DNA of 64,000 bases from NCBI GenBank assembly GCA_028033615.1, contig JAOFDG010000003.1, forward strand, positions 1 through 64,000, given 5' to 3'. The notes below the pieces were generated by a model. That model had not been told where the DNA came from. It saw only the letters and a list, made by a program, of their open reading frames with translations, and did not search any database. A program made the position numbers and the translations under genes. Within the stretch, counting starts at the first letter, position 1. Every line of letters starts with the position of its first letter. The DNA comes from Verrucomicrobiales bacterium. GTDB lineage: Bacteria; Verrucomicrobiota; Verrucomicrobiia; Verrucomicrobiales; DEV007. Positions 32,049 through 41,897 of the stretch are shown piece by piece.

Positions 32049-34097
32049 ATGCCAAAAAACTTAAATTCGGAAGAATCCGATCAAAAAAATGAGGAGGCTT
32101 CTTCTAATAAGGAGGGTATAAATTCACCTGGTAAAGAGGCTCTATCTCTGTTCGAGGAGCAGGAGAAAAGAGAAGCCCGAAAGAATAAAAAAAGGGAGCC
32201 TGGCATTTCGGCAAATAAAGTGGGAGGAATTTTACCGCCGATATCTAAACTTATTGATGATGATTCAGCGGAGTCTACACTCGATAGTAATAAAGAAGAG
32301 ACTAGTTCCGAAGAATCAAAGGTTATCCATATTAAGCCTCCAATTATATTAAAAGACCTTTCTGACAAAATGGGCATTAAGCCTTTTAATGTCATTCGCG
32401 ATCTAATGGAGTTAGATGTTTTTGCGAGTCTTGATAGTTCGATTGAGCCAGAGGTTGCTACTGAAATTTGCGAGAAACATGGTTTTGTTTTTGAGAAGGA
32501 AAAAAGAGAGAAAGGCGGAGGAATTCATAAAGTTGAAGAGGTTATCGAGGAGCCTCCACCACCGGAGCCAGAATTAAAAGGAGAAGAAGAATTACCTTTG
32601 CGCCCTCCTGTAGTTACAGTAATGGGGCATGTTGATCATGGTAAAACCTCAATTTTGGACGCTATCCGCAAAAGTCGAGTAGCCGCCGGAGAGGCTGGTG
32701 GAATAACTCAGCATATTAATGCTTATAGTGTAGATCATAATGATGATTCTATTACTTTTATCGATACTCCTGGTCATGCGGCATTTACTGAGATGCGGGC
32801 TAGGGGAGCAAATATCACTGATATAGTGGTTCTTGTAATTGCTGCAAACGATGGAATTATGCCAACGACGCATGAAGCTATTAGTCATGCTCGTGCAGCG
32901 GGTGTAACTATTATAGTTGCCATAAATAAGATTGATCTTCCGAATGCTGATCTCAACAAAGTAATAGGACAGCTTCAAGAAAATGATCTTACTCCAGAGG
33001 ATTGGGGTGGTGAAACCATTTGTGTACAAACTTCTGCCACACAAGGGCTGGGAGTAGATGATTTGCTCGAAATGATATCTCTTCAATCTGAAGTTATGGA
33101 GCTTAGGGCAAATCCTGAAGGAGCTGCTCGGGGTATTGTGATTGAAGCTAGTAGTAAGGCAGGTAAGGGTGCTACTGCAAGTATAATAGTTAGAACTGGT
33201 AATCTTATAATTGGAGATTCTTTTATATGTGGTCCTTACTATGGTAAAGTAAAGCTTCTTCTAGATGATCGTGGTAACCAATTAAAGGAAGCTGGTCCTT
33301 CTATGCCCATTGAGGTTTTGGGCTTTAGCGGTGTTCCTAAAGTCGGCGATGAGTTGGTTGTCATGGAGAGTGAGCGCGCAGTTAAAAAGCTAAGTGAGGA
33401 AAGGCTTGAAGAGTTAAGGCATGAAAAGTTGATGAAGCCTGTTAAGGCAAGGCTTCAAGATATCTGGGCGGATGTAGGCTCGACTAAGAAAACTTTAAAG
33501 CTTGTCCTTAAAGCTGATGTACAGGGTTCAATTCAAGCTATCGAAGGGTCTCTAATGGAGATAAAAAGCGACAAGGTGGAAGTTGAAATTTTACATAAAG
33601 CAGCTGGACCCATATCTGAGTCAGACGTTTTACTTTGCAGCGCTTCTAATGCAATCATTATTGGATTTGGTGTTAAGGTTGAAAATAAGGCTCTTAGGTT
33701 GAGTAAAAAAGAGAGTGTTGAAATAAGATTATACAGCGTTATTTATGAGCTTATTGATCAGATAAAGGATGCCATGTTAGGCATGCTTGACACTGTGAGT
33801 AGAGAAAAAGTGTTGGGAAGAGCAGAAGTTAAACAAGTATTTAAGATAAAGAGGGGTCGAGTTGGTGGTTGTATTGTTAATGAAGGCTTAGTTAACAGAA
33901 AAGCTAGAGCTAGAGTTATTCGTGAAGGTCAGGCTGTATATGATGGAGGCTTTCAGACCTTAAAGAGATTTCAAGATGAAGCTGAGACTGTTAAGATGGG
34001 GCTCGAGTGTGGTATTCGTTTAGGTAGTTACTTGGAATATGAGGTTGGTGATATTATTGAGTGTTATGAACTAGAAAAGGTTGAACAAACTTTATAG
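32049..34097 (+). CDS. infB: translation initiation factor IF-2
   Basis: This GTPase brings fMet-tRNA to the 30S subunit. 682 residues: a charged, disordered N-terminus, an IF2_N-like segment (residues 98-128), the G domain starting GHVDHGKTS at 193 with DTPGHAAF and NKIDLP, then domains II, III (VQGSIQAIEGSL) and the C2 fMet-binding domain. The N-terminal region is short compared with the nearly 900 residues of E. coli IF2-alpha. Confidence 0.97.
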   Translation: MPKNLNSEESDQKNEEASSNKEGINSPGKEALSLFEEQEKREARKNKKREPGISANKVGGILPPISKLIDDDSAESTLDSNKEETSSEESKVIHIKPPIILKDLSDKMGIKPFNVIRDLMELDVFASLDSSIEPEVATEICEKHGFVFEKEKREKGGGIHKVEEVIEEPPPPEPELKGEEELPLRPPVVTVMGHVDHGKTSILDAIRKSRVAAGEAGGITQHINAYSVDHNDDSITFIDTPGHAAFTEMRARGANITDIVVLVIAANDGIMPTTHEAISHARAAGVTIIVAINKIDLPNADLNKVIGQLQENDLTPEDWGGETICVQTSATQGLGVDDLLEMISLQSEVMELRANPEGAARGIVIEASSKAGKGATASIIVRTGNLIIGDSFICGPYYGKVKLLLDDRGNQLKEAGPSMPIEVLGFSGVPKVGDELVVMESERAVKKLSEERLEELRHEKLMKPVKARLQDIWADVGSTKKTLKLVLKADVQGSIQAIEGSLMEIKSDKVEVEILHKAAGPISESDVLLCSASNAIIIGFGVKVENKALRLSKKESVEIRLYSVIYELIDQIKDAMLGMLDTVSREKVLGRAEVKQVFKIKRGRVGGCIVNEGLVNRKARARVIREGQAVYDGGFQTLKRFQDEAETVKMGLECGIRLGSYLEYEVGDIIECYELEKVEQTL

Positions 34098-34176
34098 TAA
34101 ATTAACCTAATACTAATAAGCGGTTCATGGCTAAAAGCAGAATCATTAAACAGTAAAATTAGATTTAAATTGAAAT

Positions 34177-34566
34177 ATGAGTCAACGCCTTTTACGTGTT
34201 CGTGAATTGCTTAAGAGGGAAGTTGGCTCATTGCTTACTAATGACTATTCATTTAATGCATTAGTTACCGTTAATGACGTTGATGTGACTCCTGATTTAA
34301 AGAATGCCCATATATTTATCGGAATAATTGGTAATGAATCCGAGAAGATTAAGATAGTTAACAGGCTTAATAAAGACAGGGGATCCATTCAGCACAAGGT
34401 TTCTAAACGTGTGGTTATGAAGTTCACTCCAAAAATGCACTTTAAATCCGACCTTTCCATAGAGCGCGGCGTTAGAACACTGTCGATTATTGAGAGTTTA
34501 GATTCTGCAGAAGGACTCAATAGCGATGAATTAGATTCTACCCTTTACGAGAACAACGAGGATTAG
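34177..34566 (+). CDS. rbfA: ribosome-binding factor A
   Basis: This KH-type 30S maturation factor is needed for 16S rRNA 5'-end processing and cold growth. 129 residues: an N-terminal helix MSQRLLRVRELLKREVG, then VTVNDVDVTPDLKNAHIFIG and the C-terminal LRFTPKMHF-like stretch (here VMKFTPKMHF). The acidic C-terminal tail is lineage-specific. Normal position between infB and nrnA/truB. Confidence 0.92.
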   Translation: MSQRLLRVRELLKREVGSLLTNDYSFNALVTVNDVDVTPDLKNAHIFIGIIGNESEKIKIVNRLNKDRGSIQHKVSKRVVMKFTPKMHFKSDLSIERGVRTLSIIESLDSAEGLNSDELDSTLYENNED

Positions 34567-34580
34567 GAGTAAATTATAAA

Positions 34581-35570
34581 ATGAGTTCTAATTTACAAAA
34601 TTGTTCATTTGAGGACATTGGAAATAAGATTCGTAATTCCTCGAGAGTATTGATTTTATCTCATGTTCGCCCTGATGGTGATGCGATAGGCTCACAGATT
34701 GCATTTGGTTCTAGTTTAGAAGAGATTGGTAAGGAAGTTATTCTTATGAATGAGGATGGGTGCCCTTCTAATCTATCATTCTTAAAAGGCTCTGATAAAG
34801 TTATTACGCCAACTGGGGATAAGATAGAGGCTGATTTATGTCTAGTTCTAGATACTGCTAATTATGAGAGAATAGGATTAGGCTGTGCTAGTATAGTTGA
34901 AAGCATTGAAAATGTTATCAATATCGACCATCACATCACAAATGAGATGTACGGAGATTTGTACTATGTAGATCCCAGCTCACCGGCGACAGCACAAATA
35001 ATTTTTGAATTTTTAAGTGATCAAAAATTACCAATTAATCCGACTTCTAGAGATGCTGTTTTTATAGGTCTCTCTACGGATACAGGTGGTTTCAGATACC
35101 CAGCGACAACAGCTCGCTCTTTTGAGATTGGTGCCGATTTGTTGAAACTAGGTGCTGACTGTGGGGAGCTATCCTCAATGGTCTATGAAAGATATTCCTT
35201 TAAAAGAATAGAACTTTTGAGGGAGCTTTTGGGGAATTTAAAGATTACTTCCAATGGGAAAGTCGCCTCGTGGGTTTTAAGTATGGAAATAAAAAATCGA
35301 CTTTCTTTAAGACCTGAGGATAGCGAGAATTTAACTGATGTTATCAGGGGAATTGAAACTGTTCAAGTTGCTGTCTTCTTTGAAGAATTAAAAAGCCGAG
35401 ACATAAGAATAAGTATGAGGTCTAAGAATGTTAATTTCGCGGACGTTAGTAAGATTTGTGGAAATTTTGGTGGTGGTGGGCATCCCCTAGCAGCGGGAGC
35501 AAAGGTTGAAGGCGATATAATTAATGTAGCAGAGGAAGTTTTAAATCATATTGATAGACTCATTATTTAA
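34581..35570 (+). CDS. nrnA: DHH-family phosphoesterase, NrnA-like oligoribonuclease/pAp phosphatase
   Basis: It degrades short oligoribonucleotides and dephosphorylates pAp. 329 residues; DHH domain with SHVRPDGDAIGSQ, LDTANYERIG, NIDHHITN and STDTGGFRYP, then the DHHA1 domain with GGGGHPLAAGA. The metal-binding Asp and His residues are all present. An aggag lies 14 bases before the ATG. Common between rbfA and truB in many bacteria. Confidence 0.9.
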   Translation: MSSNLQNCSFEDIGNKIRNSSRVLILSHVRPDGDAIGSQIAFGSSLEEIGKEVILMNEDGCPSNLSFLKGSDKVITPTGDKIEADLCLVLDTANYERIGLGCASIVESIENVINIDHHITNEMYGDLYYVDPSSPATAQIIFEFLSDQKLPINPTSRDAVFIGLSTDTGGFRYPATTARSFEIGADLLKLGADCGELSSMVYERYSFKRIELLRELLGNLKITSNGKVASWVLSMEIKNRLSLRPEDSENLTDVIRGIETVQVAVFFEELKSRDIRISMRSKNVNFADVSKICGNFGGGGHPLAAGAKVEGDIINVAEEVLNHIDRLII

Positions 35571-35572
35571 GT

Positions 35573-36286
35573 ATGGAAAATGTAGATGGAGTATTATTAG
35601 TAGACAAAGATCCTGATATGACATCCCACGATGTAGTCGCAGTGGCAAGGAAAACGCTTGGACAGAAAAAGGTAGGTCATTGTGGAACATTGGACCCGAT
35701 GGCAACTGGATTACTCATTCTGACTTTAGGAAAAGGTACCAAAATACAGGACCTCTTGATGGCTGAAGACAAAGAATATGTTGGAACAGTGAAGTTGGGA
35801 GAAGAGACAACGACTCAAGATGGGCAGGGAGAAATTGTTTCTTCAAAAGATGTTCCCGAACTAAGTGATGAGGAAATTATTTCAGTATTGGAAGAGTTTA
35901 GAGGAGACTTTTATCAGACTCCACCTATGGTGAGTGCTATAAAGAAAGATGGGGTGCCATTATATAAATTAGCTAGACAAGGTAAGGAAGTTAAGCGAGA
36001 TCCACGGCTCGTTCATGTGTACGACTATGAGTTAACTTCTTTAGATTTACCTAAATTTGATTTTCGGGTAGTTTGCAGCAAAGGATTTTATGTCAGGACG
36101 TACGCACATGAAATTGGTTCCAAAATTGGGTGCGGTGCACACTTGAGTGCTTTAAGAAGAACTAAGTCTGGAAAATTCAGTGCTGCTGGGGCCATTAGTT
36201 TTAGTGAATTAAAAAACGGTACTAGGGATAGTGTTGCTGATAGAGCAATGAGCCTTGCAGAAGTTTCTAGATTAAGGGGCGTTTGA
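35573..36286 (+). CDS. truB: tRNA pseudouridine(55) synthase
   Basis: It converts U55 in the T loop of tRNAs to pseudouridine. 237 residues: VDGVLLVDKDPDMTSHDVV, the catalytic Asp in GHCGTLDPMATGLL near residue 42, the RNA-binding TPPMVSAIKKDGVPLY and SKGFYVRTYAHEIG. Close to the minimal length for TruB; the C-terminal PUA domain is essentially missing. Starts 3 bases after nrnA. Confidence 0.94.
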   Translation: MENVDGVLLVDKDPDMTSHDVVAVARKTLGQKKVGHCGTLDPMATGLLILTLGKGTKIQDLLMAEDKEYVGTVKLGEETTTQDGQGEIVSSKDVPELSDEEIISVLEEFRGDFYQTPPMVSAIKKDGVPLYKLARQGKEVKRDPRLVHVYDYELTSLDLPKFDFRVVCSKGFYVRTYAHEIGSKIGCGAHLSALRRTKSGKFSAAGAISFSELKNGTRDSVADRAMSLAEVSRLRGV

Positions 36287-36304
36287 ATTAATTTTTTTAC
36301 TTAA

Positions 36305-37216
36305 GTGAGAATAGAAAGTTTTAGTGAGCTAAATTCAATAAAAGGTGTAGTCAATATTGCGATTGGTATTTTTGATGGGCTTCATCGTGGTCACTTAAAA
36401 GTCATTAGTAAGGCATGTTCTAAACCAGAAGTTTCTGTTGTTCTTACTTTTGAACCTCACCCTATGAGTATTATTAGCCCTGAAAAAGCTCCACCATTTA
36501 TTAGCTCAATAGATTGCAGACAAATGCTCTTAAATGAATTAGGAGTTAATAAATTCATGGTTCTTCCATTTGATAAATTAAGAGCCAGTCAAGAGCCTGA
36601 AGAATTTGTTGAGGAATTGGTTAGTAATTGTGATCTAGGTTCAATAAGCGTTGGGGATGATTTTCGGTTTGGAAAAGGAAGAAAGGGGGATGTTAAATTA
36701 CTCAAAAAGTTCTCTGAAAAGTATCAATTTGAGGTTTTTGAAATTGAAAGATTAAAAGATAAAAATGGATTGGTTATAAGTAGTAGCAGGGTAAGAGAAA
36801 AATTATTGGAGGGTGACTTTAAGACTGTTAGCGATCTGCTTGGTAGAGATTTTGCCCTTTCTGGATCGGTAGTAAAGGGAAAGGGATTGGGGCGTCAAAT
36901 TGGGGCGCCTACTGCGAATGTTGATTGTAATGTGCCTAGAATGTTGAGGTATGGGGTCTATGCTGTCAAAGTTTTCTTCGAGAATCAAGAGTTTCAAGGC
37001 ATAGCCAATTTAGGTTTTCGGCCAACTGTTAACAGAGATGATAATGTAAGCCCTTTACTCGAGGTTCATTTATTTAACTTCAATACAAACATATATGGGA
37101 AGAAGTTGGCTGTTAATTTCAAAAATTTTATAAGGCCTGAAATCAAGTTTAATAGTTTAGATGAACTAAAGTCACAAATTAACCAAGATATTAATTGTGC
37201 TCAAAAAAGTTTTTAA
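36305..37216 (+). CDS. ribF: bifunctional riboflavin kinase/FAD synthetase
   Basis: It makes FMN and FAD from riboflavin. 303 residues: N-terminal adenylyltransferase with IGIFDGLHRGHLKVI and the SSSRVREKLLEGD motif, then the C-terminal kinase with GRQIGAPTANVD and GIANLGFRPTV. GTG is the start codon. It ends the nusA-infB-rbfA-nrnA-truB-ribF operon. FAD made here would serve ApbE and FMN the PdxH enzyme. Confidence 0.95.
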   Translation: MRIESFSELNSIKGVVNIAIGIFDGLHRGHLKVISKACSKPEVSVVLTFEPHPMSIISPEKAPPFISSIDCRQMLLNELGVNKFMVLPFDKLRASQEPEEFVEELVSNCDLGSISVGDDFRFGKGRKGDVKLLKKFSEKYQFEVFEIERLKDKNGLVISSSRVREKLLEGDFKTVSDLLGRDFALSGSVVKGKGLGRQIGAPTANVDCNVPRMLRYGVYAVKVFFENQEFQGIANLGFRPTVNRDDNVSPLLEVHLFNFNTNIYGKKLAVNFKNFIRPEIKFNSLDELKSQINQDINCAQKSF

Positions 37217-37236
37217 AAGATATCGAGGCATTCTTA

Positions 37237-38037
37237 TTAATCCAGTTCAATGGTAACGGGGCAGTGATCTGAACCCATTATTTCATTCATTATTGAGGCA
37301 GACCTTAATCGTTCTTTCAATTGATGAGAGACACACCAATAATCGATCCTCCACCCGATGTTCCGCTCCCTTGCTCTCGCTCTATAACTCCACCATGAAT
37401 AATAACCTTCACCAATTTCGAATTCTCTAAAAGTATCGATGAAACCGGAAGCTATTATTTTATTAAAACCCTCTCGTTCTTCTGGTGAGAACCCTGGATT
37501 TTTAATGTTTTGTTTAGGTCTAGCTAAATCGATTTCCTTGTGGGCAACGTTTAGATCGCCACATATTATAACAGGCAGCGTTTTTTCAAGATTTAATACG
37601 TAAGATAAGAAGCTACTGTCCCAATCTTTTCTATAACTTAGTCTCTTTAATTCATTTTGAGAATTTGGTGTGTAAACATTAACGAGAAAAAAGTCATTAT
37701 ACTTTAGTGTAATAACTCTACCTTCTTTATCATGTTGGGATATTCCAATTCCATAAATTGCTTCTAGAGGCTCTTTCTTTGAAAAAATAGCAGTGCCAGA
37801 ATACCCAGGTTTTTCTGCAGAGTTCCAAAAACTATAATAATTTTTTGCCCATTTGTCGTCGACCTGTTCTTTTTTTGCCTTAGTTTCTTGTATGCAGAAG
37901 AAATCAGCATTTTGGCTAGAGAAGTATTCAGAAAACCCTTTTTTAAGGGCTGCTCTTACGCCATTGACGTTCCAAGATATGAATTTCATGAATTTTTTAT
38001 GCTTTTTAAAGTTATTACTACTTGAAAAAATCTCCAA
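37237..38037 (-). CDS. xth: exodeoxyribonuclease III (AP endonuclease)
   Basis: It cleaves DNA at abasic sites in base-excision repair. 266 residues of the EEP fold: SWNVNGVRAALKKG, the metal Glu in CIQETKAKKE, YSGTAIFSK, GDLNVAHKEIDLARP and the terminal GSDHCPVTIEL. The first 16 residues (MEIFSSSNNFKKHKKF) are probably not translated; a second ATG at codon 17 (MKFISWNVNG) is the usual family start. It faces ribF tail to tail. Confidence 0.93.
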   Translation of the reverse strand: MEIFSSSNNFKKHKKFMKFISWNVNGVRAALKKGFSEYFSSQNADFFCIQETKAKKEQVDDKWAKNYYSFWNSAEKPGYSGTAIFSKKEPLEAIYGIGISQHDKEGRVITLKYNDFFLVNVYTPNSQNELKRLSYRKDWDSSFLSYVLNLEKTLPVIICGDLNVAHKEIDLARPKQNIKNPGFSPEEREGFNKIIASGFIDTFREFEIGEGYYSWWSYRARARERNIGWRIDYWCVSHQLKERLRSASIMNEIMGSDHCPVTIELD

Positions 38038-38120
38038 TCAAGTAAACAAATTTCTTTGCCTTACTCGCTAACTTAATAATTGAATCATCTTATTAAACTC
38101 TAATCTAGACCTCTCCAAAT

Positions 38121-39083
38121 ATGATATCAGTAAAAAACTTGTCCAAAAGCTTTGGTAAGAAGTTGGCGGTTGACTCCATTTCTTTTGAAGTTAAAAAAGG
38201 TGAGGTCCTCGGTTTTCTTGGTCCCAATGGAGCTGGTAAATCTACAACTATGAGAATGGTCACAGGATACCTTCCTCCTACTGGTGGTGAGGTTCTGATT
38301 GATGGAGTTAATGTTTCTGAAAAACCTATATCTGCTAAGAAAAAAATTGGTTACTTGCCTGAGTCTGCACCATTGTATTCAGATATGACAGTTTCATCTT
38401 TTCTAGCCTTTACTGGCGAAATTAGAGGCAAGGGATCTGCGGAGGTAAAGGATGCAATTGAAACTTGTTTTTTGGAGCCAGTTAAAAATCAAAGTATTGA
38501 TACTCTATCTAAGGGGTATCGTCACAGAACTTGTCTTGCGCAGTCAATACTTCATGATCCTGAAATTTTGATTCTTGATGAACCTACTGATGGGCTTGAT
38601 CCAAACCAAAAGCAGGAGGTAAGGAATCTCATAAAGAGAATGGGTGAGGACAAAGCAATCATATTTTCTACTCATATTTTAGAAGAGGTAGAGGCTGCAT
38701 GTACAAGGGCAATTATTATCGATCAAGGCAGGGTTGTTGCCGATGGAACACCTGATGAACTGAAATCTAAGTCTAAGTCCGCGGGAGCTATCGCAGTTAG
38801 TATTAGTGGAATGGCTGGTAGTGGTATCTCTTCAGAAATTAAATCTCTCCCTGATGTATCCGATGTAATTGAATTGGCTTCCAGTGATAGTTCATTCAAG
38901 GGCCAAATAATCCCAGCAAAGAAAAACAACTCTTTGTCAGAAGGTGTTTTCAATATTTGTAAGGAAAAGGGGCTGTTACTCCAAGAATTGAAGGTCGAGG
39001 AAGGGAGGCTGGACGATGTCTTTAGGGAGCTGACCGTTGCAGATACGATAATTGAAGAAAAACCAAATTCATCTCAGTCTTAA
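38121..39083 (+). CDS. ABC-2 transporter ATPase, GldA-like
   Basis: This is the ATPase of a Gld-like exporter. 320 residues: Walker A LGPNGAGKST, signature LSKGYRHR, Walker B ILILDEPTDGLDPNQ, H-loop STHILEE, then a roughly 90-residue C-terminal extension. It opens the envelope cluster and is followed by the permease (38 bases) and the substrate-associated proteins. In Bacteroidetes the related GldAFG set is needed for gliding; outside that group the substrate is unknown. Confidence 0.9.
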   Translation: MISVKNLSKSFGKKLAVDSISFEVKKGEVLGFLGPNGAGKSTTMRMVTGYLPPTGGEVLIDGVNVSEKPISAKKKIGYLPESAPLYSDMTVSSFLAFTGEIRGKGSAEVKDAIETCFLEPVKNQSIDTLSKGYRHRTCLAQSILHDPEILILDEPTDGLDPNQKQEVRNLIKRMGEDKAIIFSTHILEEVEAACTRAIIIDQGRVVADGTPDELKSKSKSAGAIAVSISGMAGSGISSEIKSLPDVSDVIELASSDSSFKGQIIPAKKNNSLSEGVFNICKEKGLLLQELKVEEGRLDDVFRELTVADTIIEEKPNSSQS

Positions 39084-39121
39084 TGAGCTTAATAAAATTC
39101 ATAGAATAAAATTTGATAGCA

Positions 39122-39871
39122 ATGTATGCCTTAAAAAATATTAGTATCGTATATAAAAGGGAGCTGAAGGCGCAGTTTAACTCTATGTTGGCCTACGTTT
39201 TCATCGTTATATTTGTATTACTTTCGATGTCGTTAACATTCCTTTTGGATGATTTTTTTGCACCTAATGCACAAGATGCTTCCCTTGAGTTTTCTTTTTT
39301 TCGTTGGCCTATGTGGCTCTTGATGTTTCTCGCCCCTGCGGTAGGAATGAGATTGTGGGCCGAAGAGCAAAGAACAGGAACGATTGAGCTTCTTTTAACT
39401 ATGCCCATCTCGGTGTGGCATGCAATAGTAGGGAAATTCCTTGCCGCCCTCAGTGTTATAACTATTGCAATTTTATGTACCTTTCCAGTCGTTATAACGG
39501 TCTCCTTTTTAGGTGACCCAGACAATGGTACTATTTGGGGGGGGTACTTAGCTTGTATTTTTTATGCAGCGGGAGCTCTTGCTATAACCTGTGCGGTTAG
39601 TGCTTTAACTAGAAGTTCTGTGGCTTGCTTGATAATAGCGCTGTCTATTTGTTTTGGTCAATTGCTTATAGCAATCCCTCCAGTGCTTGAATATGCTGCT
39701 GATAATTGGGGCGGAGGAGTAGCTGATGTGCTTGGTTCATTAGGAACATGGTCACACTATACGGAAATGAAGAAAGGGGTTATTTCATTGGCCAATATTA
39801 TTTTCTACTTATCAATGATTGGATTTAGCCTATTTTTAACAAGTGTGGTTATAAAATCAAAAAGGTCATAA
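39122..39871 (+). CDS. ABC-2 permease, GldF-like
   Basis: 249 residues with six hydrophobic segments. The amphipathic start IVYKRELKAQFNSMLAYVF and RLWAEEQRTGTIELLLTMPISVWHAIVGKFLA are the signature of the ABC-2 permease family. I chose the ATG at 39122; a TTG three codons upstream is also open. It pairs with the ATPase just upstream. Confidence 0.9.
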   Translation: MYALKNISIVYKRELKAQFNSMLAYVFIVIFVLLSMSLTFLLDDFFAPNAQDASLEFSFFRWPMWLLMFLAPAVGMRLWAEEQRTGTIELLLTMPISVWHAIVGKFLAALSVITIAILCTFPVVITVSFLGDPDNGTIWGGYLACIFYAAGALAITCAVSALTRSSVACLIIALSICFGQLLIAIPPVLEYAADNWGGGVADVLGSLGTWSHYTEMKKGVISLANIIFYLSMIGFSLFLTSVVIKSKRS

Positions 39872-39887
39872 AAAATAAATATTTATC

Positions 39888-41867
39888 ATGTCTTCCGAAA
39901 ACGAAAATTCAGAAAGTAAGAAATCTTTGGTGTGGTTGTATTCAGGTCTTGGAGTCGTTCTCTCCTTTTTAATACTTCTCATACTAAATCTTATTGTCTC
40001 AACATCTGTTCCATTTAAACTAGATCTAACTGAAGATAAAGTTTATACCCTGTCTGCGGGAACTAAAAAAATCTTAAATGATCTAGATACCACGGTAACA
40101 ATGTCATTCTTTGTTTCTAAGGATAAAGATAACATGCCGCCTGAACTCATTCCCTTTACTAAAAGTGTAGATTCTTTATTGAAGGAGTACTCCAGTAGAG
40201 CTAGTGGAGGTCTAATTGAAATTGAGAGAATTGACCCATCACCTGATTCTGAGGACGAGGACAGAGCGAAACTTAATAATCTTCAAGAAATACCTGGTAG
40301 ATTAAATGAACCTGCTTACCTAGGTTTGACTGTCACCTGCTTAGATCGGAAATCTACAATTCCTTTTATTCACCCAAATCGAGAGCAAATGCTGGAGTAC
40401 GATATTTCTCGTGCAATTGTTGAGGTCACAAGAGAAGATTCCCCTAAAGTTGGTGTTATAAGTGCTCTTCCTATACAAGGAGGTCCTGCTTCACCATTCC
40501 CTCAACCAGGTCAAGGCCAGCAGAGTAGACCTTGGCAATTTTATACCCAACTAAAGAGAGACTACGACCCTGACCCGACAGACATTGGGAGTAATCTTGT
40601 GGATTTAGGATTAGATATCGAAGAAATTCCAAATGATATGGATGTTGTGATACTTGTCCATCCAGCAGGAGTTTCTGAAAATACTCAATACGCTTTGGAT
40701 CAATTTTTATTAGGAGGAGGGCAGATTATTGCATTTTTAGATCCATTTAGTGTTGTTGCTGCTCAATCACAGCCTCAAAGACCGCAATTCGGAGGAGCTC
40801 CACAAAGTCCAGGAATTCCCACATCTTCAAATATGAATAAACTTCTTAGTGCTTGGGGTGTCAGTTTTGAATCTAATCAAGTACTTGCAGATAGGGCCTA
40901 TGAAACAGCGCAATCTCAGACGTCCAGCAACCCAGCAATTCTCACTATAACATCTGATGGTATTGATGATGAGAACACTTTAACAACTTCGATACGTGAT
41001 CTTCTTATGTATTTTGCTGGTACTTTTTATATTAACAAAAAAGATGGGGTAGAGGTACAAAATTTAGTGTTATCAAGCAAGAACTCACAACTTGTTACCC
41101 CACAAACAGCTCAATTTAATCCTGATCAAATAGTCGACAACTTTACTAAATCTGATGAAGAGTACCCTTTAGCAATTAGGTTATCTGGAAGTTTTAATAC
41201 CGCATTCCCAAGTGGAAAACCTAAATCTGAGCCAGAAGATCCAGAAGATCCAGAAGATCCAGAAGATCCAGAAGATCCAGAAGATCCAGAAGAGAAGTCA
41301 CTCAAAAAATCAAAAGATGGATCGGATGGAGCTGTTATTCTCTTTGCAGATTCTGATATGCTCTTCGATGCACTGTCAGTTGGAAGAGATATGTTTGGTA
41401 GAATGACATACCGGAACCATAATATTCCTTTATTAGAAAATGCTGTTGAGCAGGCCTCGGGTGGAGGAAGTTTAATGTCAATCAGAACTAGAGGCAGTGG
41501 TCGGCGTCCATTCACCAAATTTAAAGAACTCAGGGCGGAAGCTTCAGAAAAACTTTCTGACGAGTTTGAAAAAGTTACAGAGAAAGAGCAAGAGCTTGCT
41601 AGTAAAATTTCTGAACTAATGCAGGAGCAGGGTAATGATCAAATGATAGTGATCGGACCGGAGGCAGAAAATTCAATTAAACGCTTAAAGGCACAGCAAG
41701 TCCAGGCATCCGAGAAAAGGAGGGAGTTGAGTAGACAGTTACGCAAAGATATTACAAAAATTGAAAACGGTATAAAAAATTGGAATATAGCTGGCATTCC
41801 TGCGTTGGTTATTATTCTGGGCATAATTCATTTATTAGTAAGAAGAAGTAGAATCTCAGCTCGATAA
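39888..41867 (+). CDS. GldG-like ABC-associated membrane protein
   Basis: 659 residues. An N-terminal membrane segment (about 17-40) precedes a large extracytoplasmic region that starts SVPFKLDLTEDKVYTLSAGTKKIL, typical of GldG/ABC_transp_aux proteins. A DUF4350-like Rossmann domain lies near VVILVHPAG and QIIAFLDPFS. Six EDP tripeptide repeats sit before the last domain. A long coiled coil and a C-terminal membrane helix (GIPALVIILGIIHLLV) with a basic tail end the protein. It is the third subunit of the Gld-like exporter. Confidence 0.85.
   Translation: MSSENENSESKKSLVWLYSGLGVVLSFLILLILNLIVSTSVPFKLDLTEDKVYTLSAGTKKILNDLDTTVTMSFFVSKDKDNMPPELIPFTKSVDSLLKEYSSRASGGLIEIERIDPSPDSEDEDRAKLNNLQEIPGRLNEPAYLGLTVTCLDRKSTIPFIHPNREQMLEYDISRAIVEVTREDSPKVGVISALPIQGGPASPFPQPGQGQQSRPWQFYTQLKRDYDPDPTDIGSNLVDLGLDIEEIPNDMDVVILVHPAGVSENTQYALDQFLLGGGQIIAFLDPFSVVAAQSQPQRPQFGGAPQSPGIPTSSNMNKLLSAWGVSFESNQVLADRAYETAQSQTSSNPAILTITSDGIDDENTLTTSIRDLLMYFAGTFYINKKDGVEVQNLVLSSKNSQLVTPQTAQFNPDQIVDNFTKSDEEYPLAIRLSGSFNTAFPSGKPKSEPEDPEDPEDPEDPEDPEDPEEKSLKKSKDGSDGAVILFADSDMLFDALSVGRDMFGRMTYRNHNIPLLENAVEQASGGGSLMSIRTRGSGRRPFTKFKELRAEASEKLSDEFEKVTEKEQELASKISELMQEQGNDQMIVIGPEAENSIKRLKAQQVQASEKRRELSRQLRKDITKIENGIKNWNIAGIPALVIILGIIHLLVRRSRISAR
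41235..41288 (+). repeat. six 9-base tandem repeats inside the GldG-like gene
   Basis: Six perfect copies of gaagatcca encode (Glu-Asp-Pro)6. The unit is three codons, so copy-number change keeps the frame. It may be a length-variable linker. Confidence 0.95.
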
Positions 41868-41897
41868 AATATTTTTAACAAAACAAAAAAATTTCTT

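Noticed and set aside
32649-33086. 145-codon antisense ORF inside infB
   Set aside because: It lies opposite the highly conserved G domain of IF-2; composition is that of a reverse-frame shadow.
41126-41518. 130-codon antisense ORF across the EDP repeat
   Set aside because: It owes its length to the repeat read backwards (Gly-Ser-Ser repeats) and is opposite a well-supported gene.
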